The notes under the pieces: model-generated
What the model was told of the DNA's origin: nothing
Database searches by the model: none
The model's input: only the letters and a program-made list of their open reading frames with translations
DNA from: Flaccisagitta enflata
Lineage: Eukaryota > Chaetognatha > Sagittoidea > Aphragmophora
Reading direction: 5' to 3'
Assembly (NCBI GenBank): GCA_965153355.1
Contig: OZ231126.1
Coordinates: 8,122,001-8,186,000, forward strand
DNA: 64,000 bases
Part shown: positions 22,420 to 33,272 of the stretch, in pieces
How positions within the stretch are numbered: position 1 is the stretch's first letter
Layout of the letters: each line of letters begins with the position of its first letter
Made by a program: the position numbers and the translations under genes

Positions 22420-24330
22420 AATGATGGGTGGGTGGGTGGGTTGATGGGTGGATGGATAGATGAATGGAAAGATGGATAAATGAGTGGTTGGGTGGATGTA
22501 TGGATGAATGGAAAGATGGATAAATGAGTGGGTGGGTGGATGTATGGAAGAATGGAAAGATGGATAAATGAGTGGTTGGGTGGATGTATGGATGAATGGA
22601 AAGATGGATAAATGAGTGGTTGGGTGGATGTATGGATGAATGGAAAGATGGATAAATGAGTGGGAGGGTGGATGAATGGATGAATGGAATGATGCATAAA
22701 TGAGTGGGTGGGTGGATGTATGGATGAATGGAAAGATGGATAGATGAGTGGGTGGGTGGATGTATGGATGAATGGAAAGATGGATAGATGAGTGGGTGGG
22801 TGGATAAATGGAAGAATGGAAAGATGAAAAAATGAGTGGGTAGGTGGATGAATGGAGGAATGGAAAGATGGATAAATGAGTGGGTGGGTGGATGAATGGA
22901 TGAATGGAATGATGCATAAATGAGTGGGTGGGTGGATGTATGGATGAATGGAAAGATGGATAGATGAGTGGGTGGGTGGATAGATGGAAGAATGGAAAGA
23001 TGGAAAAATGAGTGGGTAGGTGGATGAATGGATGAATGGAAAGATGGATAAATGAGTGGGTGGATGTATGGATGAATGGAAAGATGCATAAATGAGTGGG
23101 TGGGTGGATGAATGGATGAATGGAAAGATGGATAGATGAGTGGGTGGGTGGATGCATGGAAGAATGGAATGATGCAAAAATGAGTGATGGGTGGTTGAAT
23201 GGATGAATGGAAAGATGGATATATGAGTGGGTAGGTGGATGAATGGATGAATGGAAAGATGGATAAATGAGTGGGTGGCTGGATGTATGGATGAATGGAA
23301 AGATGGATAAATGAGTGGGTGGGTGGATGAATGGATGAATGGAAAGATGGATAAATGAGTGGGTGGGTGGATGAATGGATGAATGGAAAGATGGATAAAC
23401 GAGTGGGTGGGTGGATGAATGGATGAATGGAAAGATGGATAAATGAGTGGATGGGTGGATGGATGGATGAATGGGAAGATGAATAAATGAGTGGGTGGAT
23501 GGATGAATGGATGAATGGAAAGATGGATAAATGAGTGGGTGGGTGGATGAATGGATGAATGGAAAGATGGATAGATGAGTGGGTGGGTGGATGAATGGAT
23601 GAATGGAAAGATGGATGGATGAGTGGATGGGTGGATGAATGGAAGAATGGAATGATGTATAAATGAGTGGGTGGGTGGATGAATGGATGAATGGAAAGAT
23701 GGATAAATGAGTGGGTGGGTGGATGAATGGATGAATGGAAAGATGGATAAATGAGTGGGTGGGTGGATGAATGGAAAGATGGATAAATGAGTGGGTGGGT
23801 GGATGCATGGAAGAATGGAAAGATGCATAAATGAGTGGGTGGGTGGATGTATGGATGAATGGAAAGATGGATAGATGAGTGGGTGGGTGGATAAATGGAA
23901 GAATGGAAAGATGGATAAATGAGTGGGTGGGTGGATGAATGGATGAATGGAAAGATGGATAAATGAGTGGTTGGCTGGATGAATGGATGAATGGAAAGAT
24001 GGATAAATGAGTGGGTGGGTGGATGTATGGATGAATGGAAAGATGGATAGATGAGTGGGTGGGTGGATAAATGGATGAATGGAAAGATGGATAAATGAGT
24101 GGGTGGCTGGATGAATGGATGAATGGAAAGATGGATAAATGAGTGGTTGGCTGGATGAATGAATGCATGGAAAGATGGATAAATGAGTGGGTGGATGGAT
24201 GAATGGATGAATGGAAAGATGGATAAATGAGTGGGTGGGTGGATGGATGGTTGAATAAAAGGATGGATAATTGAGTGGGTGGATGGATGGTTAAAAAGAA
24301 GGATGGAGTGGATGGGTGGATGAATGGTGA
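22420..24330 (+). repeat. 44-bp tandem array, about 43 units
   Basis: The unit reads GATGAATGGAAAGATGGATA then AATGAGTGGGTGGGTGGATG plus GAATG-type sequence and recurs every 44 bp. On the minus strand the unit contains no stop in any frame. As 44 is not a multiple of 3, reading continues through all three phases, so very long Ser/Ile/His/Pro frames (up to 727 codons) appear on the minus strand. They are not genes: nothing suggests a start, and all three frames are equally open. Confidence 0.97.
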
Positions 24331-24354
24331 GATGAGAGACCACAATAATGAATA

Positions 24355-24620
24355 CACATTTGAACCCCGCAAAAGCGGTTGTCAAGGGACTAACAAATTG
24401 TATATGTCATAGGCGGATTTCTGTTGTGGCCATCAAATGAGATAACAAGCCCATCCGGGCAACTCGATGCGTCATCCGAATGATTTTCGAACATGCGTAA
24501 TGGAGAGACGGACATGCGGACGGACGGACAAACAGACCCGCTTATAGAGATGCGATGACACATCTTAAAAGAAATTACATGAAGGGACTAAGAATTTATT
24601 TTGAATTGCGTTAAACCAAT
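24355..24620. mobile_element. pogo/Tigger-like MITE E2, split by a HINE
   Basis: CACATTTGAACCCCGC, CATAGGCGGATTTCTGTTGTGG and AAAGAAATTACATGAAGGGAC match E1. Between the last two blocks sits a complete short HINE (24444-24567) that is absent from E1. The right end is diverged or lost. Confidence 0.7.
24444..24567 (+). mobile_element. HINE-like element (GATGCGTCATC subtype), 124 bp
   Basis: AACAAGCCCATCCGGGC head, GATGCGTCATC at 24466-24476, GCGGACGGACGGACAAACAG core, TTATAGAG and a 3' hairpin whose GATGACACATC (24554-24564) pairs with the head motif with one mismatch. Comparison with E1 (GGGAAATAAAAGAAATTA) shows insertion between two A residues (T-T on the other strand) with no duplication. 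Confidence 0.75.
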
Positions 24621-24738
24621 AACTATAACAAAGATTAGTGTTTATTCTTTCCCTTTTTTTAGATAACCAGGATATCTTTTATGTGGGAGATGCGGACTGC
24701 TCAAGATTGACGAAAACATCGAGAATATTGATGTGACG

Positions 24739-24796
24739 GTAAAAAAAAAACAAAACAAAAAAAAAAAAAAAAAAAAAAAAAAAACAAAAAAACAAG
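24739..24796. repeat. A-rich run
   Basis: Poly-A with scattered C. No SINE or LINE body is visible upstream, so a retrotransposon tail cannot be claimed. Confidence 0.9.
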
Positions 24797-24892
24797 ATTG
24801 ACAGAATATCGATGTTGAGATTAAAGGTTGAGGGTTGACTTTGGGGCGGATGTCTGAGGTGAGATCACGTGAATGTAGGTAATGCTCAGTTG

Positions 24893-25065
24893 CTAACCCT
24901 CAAGCCGAGGGCCTCAACCCTCAACTGTAAGGCTCACCCTCAAGCCGAGGTCCTCAACCTTCAACTGTAAGGCTCACCCTCAAGCCGAGGGCCTCAACCC
25001 TCAACTGTAAGGTTGACCCTCAAGCCGAGGGCCTCAACCCTCAACTGTAAGGCTCACCCTCAACC
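24893..25065 (+). repeat. 40-bp minisatellite
   Basis: Four and a half units with CAAGCCGAGGGCCTCAACCC and TCAACTGTAAGGCTCACCCT. Period exactly 40 bp (starts at 24901, 24941, 24981, 25021). Confidence 0.95.
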
Positions 25066-25196
25066 GTCTTTCTTCTTGATGGTCACTGACGTTCACACCT
25101 GTCCGTCATTTACATGATTTTCACGATGACATTTGTCTGTTTTTTATATGATTTAAATGATGACGCTTGCGTTTGTTTGTTTGTCTGTCTATGTTT

Positions 25197-27975
25197 TTAT
25201 TCGCGGACACGCGACTCTACACTAGCACGCAGGTTACTGGCTAAAAATCGTCGGAACCTTTAAGTTCATGAGATGTGCGCACCATTTCATGATATTATGC
25301 ACCAAAAAAAATTTGGAGGTCGTCCGATGTCGGGAAGATGGCCCCGCCACCCCCCCCCTGAGTAAAGTGGTGGTGGTGGAACAAATTTTGTTGTTTCAAG
25401 GTCATTTTGACCTCAAAATTGGGCCAATTTGCCTTAGAAAAATGACAAAAATCCATGAGATTATAAAATTAGAGCTCAAGAGCTAGCCAGTGATGCAATC
25501 TGCATGTTTCTATCATAACCGGCCAAACCAGCCTACCACCCAACCAGCCTACCAGCCTAAAAGTGAAAAACATGCATAACATTGGCATTTTTCAACCGAT
25601 TTAGTAGAAACTTGGTATGTGGTCTCTGAAGGGAAGGACTCAACATATGAATTTGATTTATAAAGATTTTAGCATGCTAACCAGCCAAACCGGCCTACCA
25701 CCCAACCAGCCTACCAACCTAAAAGTGAAAAACGTGCATAACTCTGGCATTTTTCAATTGATTTGGTTGAAACTTGGTATGTAGTCTCTGAATGGAAGGA
25801 CTCAACATATGAATCCGATTTATAAAGATTTTAGCATGCTTACCAGCCAAACCGGACTACCACCCAACCAGCCTACTAGCCTGAAAGTGAAAAACATGCG
25901 TAACTTTGTCATTTTTCAATTGATTTGGTTGAAACTTAGTATAGAGTCTTAAAATGGAAGGACTCAACATATGTATTCAATTTGTTAAGATTTTAGTATG
26001 CTAACCGACCAAACCGGGCTACCACCCAACCAGCCTACCAACCTAAAAGTGAAAAACCTGCATAACTTTGGCATTTTTCAACCAATTTGGTTGAAACTAG
26101 GTATGTAGTCTCTAGATGGAAGGACTCAACATATGAATTTGATTTATAAAGATTTTAGCATGCTAACCGGCCTACCACCCAACCAACCTACCACCTTCAA
26201 AAAGATAAATGTGCATAACTTGAACAATTTTTAATCAATTTGGTTAAAACTTGGTATGCAGACTCAAAATGAAATGACTTAATGTATGTGTGCAACCAGA
26301 GCAGCTTACCTCTCAAACACTCCTAAGACAACGCCATTTGATAACGCCAAATTGATTGAAAATTGTTCAAGTTATGCACATTTATCATTTTGAAGGTGGC
26401 AGGTTGGTTGGGTGGTAGGCCAGTTAGCAGGCTAAAATCTTTATAAATCAAATTCATAAGTTGAGTCCTTCCATCTAGAGACTACATACCAAGTTTCAAC
26501 AAAATCAGTTTAAATGTCAAAATTATGTAGGTTTTTGGGCAGCGGCCCCAAAGGGGACTAAGTCCTGTAGAACACAGGGGGAATCTGTCCGTCCGTACGT
26601 CTGTCCGTCCGTACGTCCCACCCTGACCCATCCTCAGGGTTTTCTCTTTCGGGGCCTCTTCTGACCCTAATTCTGCCAAATAGCCCAAATCCAGGCAATA
26701 TGGCCCAAATCTAAGCAAAATGGCCCAATTCCAAGCTTAATGGCAGAAATCCAAGCAAAATGGCCCAAATCTTGCCAGAAATCCCTAAATCTGGCCTGAT
26801 ATCCATCATTTTGGCCTCCAATACCTAGATTCTGACCAGATTTGGGCCATTTTGCTTGGATTTTGGCCATAATGCTTGAAATGGGCCATTTTTCTTAGAT
26901 TTGGGCCATATTGCTTGGATTTGGGCTATTTGGCAGAATTAGGGTCAGAATAGGCCCCGAGGGAGACGAAGCTCTGAGGATGGGGCAGGGGGGTACGGAC
27001 AAACAGATGGACGGACGGACAGACTATGTTCTACAAGACTTTGTCCCCTTCGGAGCTACAGCCCTGCTCCCCTTAACTTAAATCACACAAAACTCAAGCA
27101 GGGCACAGGTACCACTGATCACTTACCGCCTTTGGGCTGTTCACTTTTAGGCTGGTAGGCTGGTTGGGTGGTAGGCTGGTTTGGTCGGTTAGCATGCTAA
27201 AATCTTAACAAATCAAATACACATGTTGAGTCCTTCCATTTCAAAACTTTATACTAAGTTTCAACTAAATCAATTGAAAAATGACAAAGTAATGCACGTT
27301 TTTCACTTTTAGGCTAGTAGGCTGGTTGGGTGGTAGTCCGGTTTGGCTGGTTAGCATGCTCAAATCCTTATAAATCGAATTCATATGTTGAGTCCTTCCA
27401 TTCAGAGACTACATACCAAGTTTCAACCAAATCAATTGAATAATGCCAAAGTTATGCACGTTTTACACTGTTAGGCTGGTAGGCTGGTTGGGTGGTAGGC
27501 CGGTTTGGCTGGTTAGCATGCTAAAATCCTTATAAATCAAATTCATATGGCGAGTCCTTCCATTCAGAGACAACATACCAAGTTTCAACTAAATCGGTTG
27601 AAAAATGCCAAAGTTATGCATGTTTTTCACTTTTAGGCTGGTAGGCTGGTTGGGTGGTAGGCTGGTTTGGCCAGTTATGATAGAAACATGCAGATTGCAT
27701 CACTGGCTAGCTCTTGAGCTCTAATTTTATAATCTCATGGATTTTTGTCATTTTTCTAAGGCAAATTGGCCCAAAGTTGAGGTCAAAATGACCTTGAAAC
27801 AACAAAATTTGTTCCACCACCACCACTTTACTCAGGGGGGGGGTGGCGGGGCCATCTTCCCGACATCGGATGACCTCCAAATTTTTTTTGGTGCATAATA
27901 TCATGAAATGGTGCGCACATCTCTTGAACTTAAAGGTTCCGACGATTTTTAGCCAGTAACCTGCGTGCTACTCTA
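25197..27975. repeat. 2.8-kb palindrome built of 162-bp satellite units
   Basis: The left arm (25197-26300) and right arm (26345-27975) are reverse complements. The outer part includes ACTCTACAC, CGCAGGTTACTGGCTAAAAA, ACCATTTCATGATATTATGC and a GGTGGTGGTGG/CCACCACCACC stretch. The inner part is four to five S162 units (AAAAGTGAAAAAC at 25559, 25721, 25883 and 26045). The axis is near 26320. The right arm carries a B-type insertion (26537-27139) that the left arm lacks. Both outer edges abut A-type hairpin remnants. Confidence 0.85.
26537..27139 (+). mobile_element. B-type element 11, cleanly inserted in the palindrome
   Basis: The empty site in the left arm reads (reverse complement) CAGGTTTTTCACTTTTAGG; here GTAGGTTTTT is followed by GGGCAGCGGCCCCAAAGG and the copy ends CCTTTGGGCTG before TTCACTTTTAGG. 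This gives 603 bp with exact limits apart from the flanking Ts. The core minisatellite (TGGCCCAAATCCAAGCAAAA type) is itself inverted about 26830, ending in GGGCTATTTGGCAGAATTAG that mirrors its beginning. Confidence 0.8.
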
Positions 27976-28732
27976 CACCTGGCCGTGTCGGTCCGTCCGT
28001 CCCAAACTTTTTTGTATTGCGAGCGGTTTTTGTAACGGGTGGTCAAAAAAAAAAGTGTTTTTTTTTGTTCACTTATATCTTTTATAAAAAAATGTCTTTT
28101 AAAAAAAATTTTGTTTTGCTAAAAAAATATGATGCAGGAAATTTTTTTTCATTATTGTGGTTTTTGTATATTTTTTTTACATTTAGAGCTATTTACAATT
28201 AACTCAATTCAATTTTGAACCGCTTTGATTTTTTGAAAAAATTTTTGTAAAAAAACTAGAATCTTTTTATAGATTCACTATTTATAGTTAAGGATGACTC
28301 GAAACCTTGAACAAAATCTAAGAAAAATTTTAAAAATACATGCTAACAATAAAACAAAAGATACTTCTTAAATGCATTCTTTTGTTTTCTATTCAAATCT
28401 CTTTAACCAAAGCTTGGAGACTCATAATTCATTGTGTTTATACCATACTTGACCTAATTAAAGTATGTGGTTTTTTAAATTTGCTGATATTTATGTTATT
28501 ACTGACTTGTGCAAACATTTTACTTTTTTAAATTTATATAATTATTTATTTGAAAAAATCAAAAAAATTTATTTTTTTGTATACTGTACTTCATTTTTAG
28601 AATATCAACTTACAAAAAAAATTCAAAACCTATCGAAAAAAATTCTAGCTTGGTCACTTTTTTTTTGACCACCCGTTATTAGGGCCCCTACCCTACCGTT
28701 CGCGACTGTCTTGCCGTGTATTCGGCCTTGTT
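27963..28732 (-). mobile_element. HINE-like element split by a TA-flanked MITE
   Basis: On the minus strand AACAAGGCCGAATACACGG..AGTCGCGAACGGTAGGG lies at 28685-28732, and GGACGGACGGACC..GGTGTAGAGTAGCACGCAGG at 27963-28005. The MITE at 28035-28676 separates the halves. The hairpin end is decayed. Confidence 0.65.
28035..28676. mobile_element. AT-rich MITE with TA duplication
   Basis: The ends ACGGGTGGTCAAAAAA and, inverted, TTTTTTGACCACCCGT match over about 24 bp (an A-run length difference only) and are bordered by TA (28033-28034, 28677-28678). The 642-bp interior is strongly AT-rich, with no frame longer than about 67 codons. TA duplication points to the Tc1/mariner superfamily, but the ends are not those of E or F. 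Confidence 0.8.
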
Positions 28733-28784
28733 GTGATTAACATGATCTTCATAATGACGTCTGTCTGTACCCTAACCCTGCAAT

Positions 28785-28905
28785 AAGTCTATAACGGATG
28801 TCATGGGTCAATCTTAAAAACATGAAGAGACCAAGATTTCATTACTGTTATGGCTTGAGTTCCGTTACTTTTAGATCTGTCATAACTGAGTGTAACTGTA
28901 CATTT
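28785..28905. mobile_element. pogo/Tigger-like fragment E4
   Basis: CTATAACGGATGTCATGGGTC, ACATGAAGAGACCAAGA, GAGTTCCGTTAC and a right end AGTGTAACTGTACA recall E1; the left end is missing. Confidence 0.45.
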
Positions 28906-29081
28906 GTACAAGATTTGTGTTTGTCATTTCGGTGAGATTCAGAAAGACGTTTGTCCGATGTCCGCGCCCAAAAATGCGAGTTTATGAAGGGGTTAAAAAC
29001 CTGTAAGTTGATATGCTGTCAAACTGCTGAAAGTTTCTTCTTGTCAAGAAACTCCAGATCTCTGAGATCTCGGGTGTATGA

Positions 29082-29300
29082 GGGCCTGTTTATACACATG
29101 GCAATCGCGTTTTTAACGGGCCACTCGGTCGCTTGCCACGTTTGTTCGCTTGCACCGCTCACTTCGCTCACTTGCCCCGCAGCTTTTGTCTTCGCTATGC
29201 TGGCTCTGTTCACGGACTCGCTCACTCTTAAATATGTTCACGCTGTAAACGCGATCAACAAGAATGATCGCGATATTTTTTACTCACTGGAAACACGTCC
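29082..29300. mobile_element. PIF/Harbinger-like MITE D3
   Basis: GGGCCTGTTTATACACATG and GCGTTTTTAACGGGCCACTCGG at the left; TTCACGCTGTAAACGCGATC and CACTGGAAACACGTCC at the right; CTCACTTCGCTCAC-type field between. Inverted orientation relative to D1. A longer plus-strand frame across it reads only the repeat. Confidence 0.65.
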
Positions 29301-29459
29301 TTTGAGCGTTTGTTTGCCGATGTCCGATCGGTCAGTGGCTCAGAAATGGCTTGAAATGACTTTTGTGCCCTGTTTGAGTATCGCTGCTCCCAAGCACGGA
29401 GGATCATGTTTACACAATTGTTTTCCCCGACTGCAAATTTTTATACAAATAAAGGTGTC

Positions 29460-29640
29460 TGGGGTTGGGGTGGGTTTGGGAGGCTAGGGGGGTAGTGGTG
29501 GGGAGGCGGGGGGGGAAGTGTTGGAGGTGGTGGTGGTGGTGGTGGTTGTGGTGGTGGTGGTTGTGGGCCGGGGGGCGGTGAAGCGGTGAAGCGTTGAGCG
29601 GGAGGACTGAGGTGGAGAGGAAGTTTAAGAGGGGGCGCAG
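29460..29640 (+). repeat. G-rich GGTGGT stretch
   Basis: GGTGGT repeats with runs of five or six G on the plus strand; many potential quadruplex tetrads. No open frame of note. Confidence 0.8.
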
Positions 29641-29789
29641 TTTTTAGTATAAATGGACAAAAAATATTAAGTTTATAAGCTCAAAGTTATACACCGCAGG
29701 TTTCTTGCTGTCTCTCCATTTGTCTGTTTGGTTTTCGGCCTCGCTACATTTGTGCGTCTCAGTTTGTTGCGTTTGTTTGTTTGAACGTT

Positions 29790-30059
29790 TTTTCTTTTTC
29801 TTTTTCTTCTTCTTTTAATTCTTCTTCTCCCTCTTTTACAACCTCTTTTTCTTTTTCTTTTTTTCTCCTTCTATTTCTTTTTCTTTTTCTTTTTCTTTTT
29901 CTTCTTTTTCTTTTCCTTTTTCTTTTTCTTTTTCTTCTTCTTCTTCTTCTTCTTCTTCTTCTTCTTCTTCTTCTTCTTCTTCTTCTTCTTCTTCTGCTTC
30001 TTCTTCTTCTTCCTCTTCTTCTCCTTCTCCTTCTTGTTCTTCTTCTTCTTCTTCTTCTT

Positions 30060-30090
<31 letters not shown>

Positions 30091-30193
30091 ATCTTCTTCT
30101 TCTTCTTCTTCTTCTTCTTCTTCTTCTTCTTCTTCTCCTTCTCCTTCTCCTTCTTGTTCTTCTTCTTCTCCTTCTCCTTCTCCTTCTTCTTCT

Positions 30194-30249
<56 letters not shown>

Positions 30250-30345
30250 TTTTTCTTCTTCTTCTTCTTCTTCTTCTTCTTCTTCTTCTTCTTCTTCTTC
30301 TTCTTCTTCTTCTTCTTCTTCTTCTTCTTCTTCTTCTTCTTCTTC
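29790..30345. repeat. TTC/TTTTTC polypyrimidine tract, about 555 bp
   Basis: TTTTTC hexanucleotides (29790-29930) pass into (TTC)n (29931-30345) with rare CTC, CTG and GTT variants. The blocks TTCTCCTTCTCCTTCTTG recur at about 30020 and 30135-30165, marking segmental duplication within the tract. GAA/TTC tracts of this length form triplex DNA. Confidence 0.97.
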
Positions 30346-30545
30346 TTTAGTAGATTGTGTTTTACACTTGTCCTTGTTCGTCCGCGCTCCCCAGCATTTA
30401 TCATGGATGCCCCTCACCGAATCACCGCAGCCTTGAGACCTTCAAAATTGCCTCAACTTTGACTCAATCTGTCATCGATTTTGAACCTAACCTTGTCCGT
30501 CCCTCCGCCAAGTCCGATCACTTTATTGTTTTTACTGGTCATAAA
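30346..30545. other. No gene seen
   Basis: About 200 bp of ordinary composition between the TTC tract and a HINE fragment. A short frame exists, but there is no start context or family match. Confidence 0.4.
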
Positions 30546-30660
30546 TCAAGGCCAAGTAGGCCAACACGGACGCCGTGTGGATCGTCCAACGTTTGCGTGA
30601 CAGACAGACAGCCAGGCAGACGGACGGACAGAGCCTCTTATTCACGCGCACAGGCGTATG
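30546..30660 (+). mobile_element. HINE-like element, diverged
   Basis: CAAGGCCAAGTAGGCCAACACGG head, GTGTGGATCGTCCAACG (shared with 2136-2251), GACAGACAGCCAGGCAGACG core, GAGCCTCTTATTC and a weak hairpin ACGCGCACAGGCGT. Confidence 0.55.
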
Positions 30661-31490
30661 TCAAAACACTACGCTGGTTCATGTTATCATATTGATGTCC
30701 CTCATCTCAGAAATGCGCTGAGATGATATTATTATTCCAATAAGACATTCATCAGGCCTGTACATAGTTCCAAATCAAAAGGTTTGGACATGGGGAAGAA
30801 AACCTATGGGGAAAAAGGAGGGGAAAAAAAGGAGAAATTTTTGGGAAAATAAAACTTTTGGCAGTACCAAATCATAAAAACTGATTAAAGTAAGACACAA
30901 TTTAATACTATTTAAACCTTAAAAACACTAACAATCATCGACCTCAGGCTCCACTTTTCCGGGAAGGCCCATGGATTTTTTTAGCAATGAAAACCTCTTT
31001 TGATCTTCTCAGAAGTCGAGTTTTTATGTTAATAAATGAAAACAAAAAGAATTTTGCAAATCCATTAAAGTGTTCAAAAGATATGGCCAAAAACGTGATG
31101 TATGCCGCGCTAGAAATGGTGACAAAAACAACGCCGTTTTGAATGACTGCGGCGACAAAACGTAATTTAATTTGAAACCAAGAAAATATCAATTATTGCA
31201 AAATAAGGCTGAAACTATGGATAGGGGTCAATATTCCGGGTTATTTTCCCAATCTAGATGCATGGAGGGATCATAAGAATATTACGTTGTCAAGGTAATC
31301 ATAGACACGGCCGGCATACGAGCCCGGAGCCTGGCGACCGCCCTGCTAATATAAAATATTACGACGAAAATGTCGCACGCTCATCGGCGGATCGCTGGCA
31401 CCGCTAACTTTTCCCCTGATATCCCTTTTTGAGCGCTTTAATTAAAGAATAAAAATTTAAATTCAATTTTGTTGTTGTTTGATTCAGGGT
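30661..31490. other. No gene seen
   Basis: Mixed sequence, AT-rich at 30770-31200. GCATACGAGCCCGGAGCC..GCGACCGCCCTGCTA near 31315 resembles a stretch near 51660-51720 (dispersed repeat of unknown class). A minus-strand frame at 30944-31192 has no recognisable domain. Confidence 0.4.
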
Positions 31491-31499
31491 TGGCGGTGA

Positions 31500-32095
31500 T
31501 TTACAGGATGAGATTGTTGAGTGTGGAAGGGCTGTGGGGCATAGGGTTAAGCAGATGTAGGTGTGGGGGAGTTTAGAAATGGACACGAATGTGGGGTAAG
31601 TAAAGTGTCACTGTGGGAGAGTGTGGAAACGGGTACGGCTGTGGGGTGGAGTGGGAGACACCCACTGGATGTCAGTGTGGGAGAGTGTGGAAATGAGCAC
31701 AGCTGTGGGGTGGAGTGGGTGTAAAAGTGGAATAGTGAGGAAACGGGCACGGCTGTGGGGTGGAGTGGGTGACACCCACTGGATGTCAGTGTGGGAGAGT
31801 GTGAAAATGAGCACAGCTGTGGGTTGAAGTGGGTGTAAGTCTGAGAGAGTGGGGGAACGGACATGGTTGTGGGGTGGAGTGGGTGTAAGTGTGGGATAGA
31901 GTTGGAACGGGCATGGATGTGGGATGGAGTGGGCGACACCCACTGGATGTCAGTGTGGGAGAGTGTGGAAATGAGCACAGCTGTGGGGTGGAGTGGGTGT
32001 AAGTGTGGGAGAGTGTGGGTACGGGAACGGCTGTGGGGTGGGGTGGGTCTCAGTGTGCAAGTTTAGAAATGAGCACGGTAGGGGCGCCTGATGTA
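31500..32095 (+). repeat. 48/61-bp minisatellite
   Basis: Units GTGGGAGAGTGTGGAAATGA then GCACAGCTGTGGGGTGGAGT alternate between a short form ending GGGTGTAA and a longer form carrying ACACCCACTGGATGTCA. About ten units are arranged partly as long-short pairs. All six frames are repeat translations. Confidence 0.9.
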
Positions 32096-32245
32096 GGTCG
32101 ACTAATGACGGAGTGGAAGTTTGAAAAATCGTAGACATTCTGACAGACATTCTGACAGACATTCTGACAAAGTCTGACACAAGTTTCTGACATGAACGAC
32201 CTATGCCCTGAAACCTCTTGCCCAAAGTTCGCGAGCACACCACTT

Positions 32246-32249
<4 letters not shown>

Positions 32250-32293
<44 letters not shown>

Positions 32294-32318
32294 ACAAAAA
32301 AAATGAATACATAGAGAG

Positions 32319-32393
<75 letters not shown>

Positions 32394-32410
32394 ATGAAAG
32401 AAAGAATGAA
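32250..32410. repeat. GA tract and AAAG tract
   Basis: GA at 32252-32287 and AAAG at 32327-32410, separated by A-rich sequence. Just upstream is a 14-bp ATTCTGACAGACAT triplet repeat (32130-32175). Confidence 0.95.
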
Positions 32411-32614
32411 AGAGCTAAAAACTACTTTCTAAAAAGACAGAAATTAGGAATCAAAGAAGGAAATGAGGTCGAGAATTTTGGCCCACTAAACTCAGAAGGG
32501 AGAAATTACGAGTTAGGCCTGTTGAATTTTATTGTCAGGTTAACGTCAATTTTTATCTTTTTACTTTCCCTTTTCAAAAGTCGTAATTGTTGTTAAAACT
32601 GAGTTTTTTTTTTC

Positions 32615-32700
32615 AAGCGGCCTGGACTCGGCCTAGTTAGCCTCCAGTCAGCCGCGTTAGCCTGGACTCGGCCTTGTTAGCCTGAAATCGGCCGGTGGTC
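32615..32700 (+). repeat. 24-bp minisatellite (GCCTGGACTCGGCCTNGTTA)
   Basis: About three and a half diverged units leading into a short GTCC stretch. Confidence 0.7.
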
Positions 32701-32873
32701 CGTCCGTGCATTGCATTGGTTCATCTGTCCATTGCTCCATCCGTCCTTCTGTCTGTGGGTGCATCAAAGCTCGAGTTGAAAACGCGCATTTCCATCCCCC
32801 CCCCGCCCCCCTCACATTGTCCAGTGGTTAGTGCCACGGTTTATCCTTTATCGTCTATCGTTCATCTATCATT

Positions 32874-33129
32874 GGACGCGTTTCTAGTCACAGACAATCG
32901 CGTTTTGAATGGGCCACTCGGACGCTCGCTACATTCATTCGCTCGCACCGCTCGCTCCGCTCACTAGCTCCGCACCGCACCGCTTCGCTGAACTCACTCC
33001 TTTCACAGGCTCGCTCACTCACTTTGCTCACTCCCTCATGAGACAGTTGAAATTCATAAACATGTGTTCACGCTGTAATTATGTTTAACGGTAAGAAACA
33101 TGTTTTCGGTCGTCACTAGAAACACGCCC
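32874..33129. mobile_element. PIF/Harbinger-like MITE D4
   Basis: GGACGCGTTTCTAGTCACAG and TCACTAGAAACACGCCC ends with a perfect 3-bp duplication ATT (32871-32873 and 33130-33132). The interior matches D1 inverted: GGGCCACTCGG, a CTCGCTCCGCTCACT field and ATGAGACAGTTGAAATTC. Confidence 0.8.
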
Positions 33130-33272
33130 ATTGTTCATCGCGCATCTTAAAAGAAGAAGAGGGGACACCCTTGAAATATAGGGGTAAAATTCTAATGCAT
33201 CTTCAATTGTGTCCTTTTCAATCGTTCAGCTTTCATGCTAGTTCAGCTAGTTGCGTGAAGTGACGGTATTAG

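Noticed and set aside
22202-24385. A 727-codon open frame on the minus strand, rich in Ser, His, Ile, Pro
   Set aside because: It is the translation of a 44-bp tandem array; the other two minus frames are equally open and no start or homology supports it.
24739-24796. Poly-A tail of a SINE or LINE
   Set aside because: No promoter boxes, reverse transcriptase frame or target duplication were found next to the A run.
25197-27975. CRISPR-like array of repeated units with spacers
   Set aside because: Units are about 162 bp, diverged and palindromically arranged in eukaryotic sequence; there are no short identical repeats with unique spacers and no cas genes.
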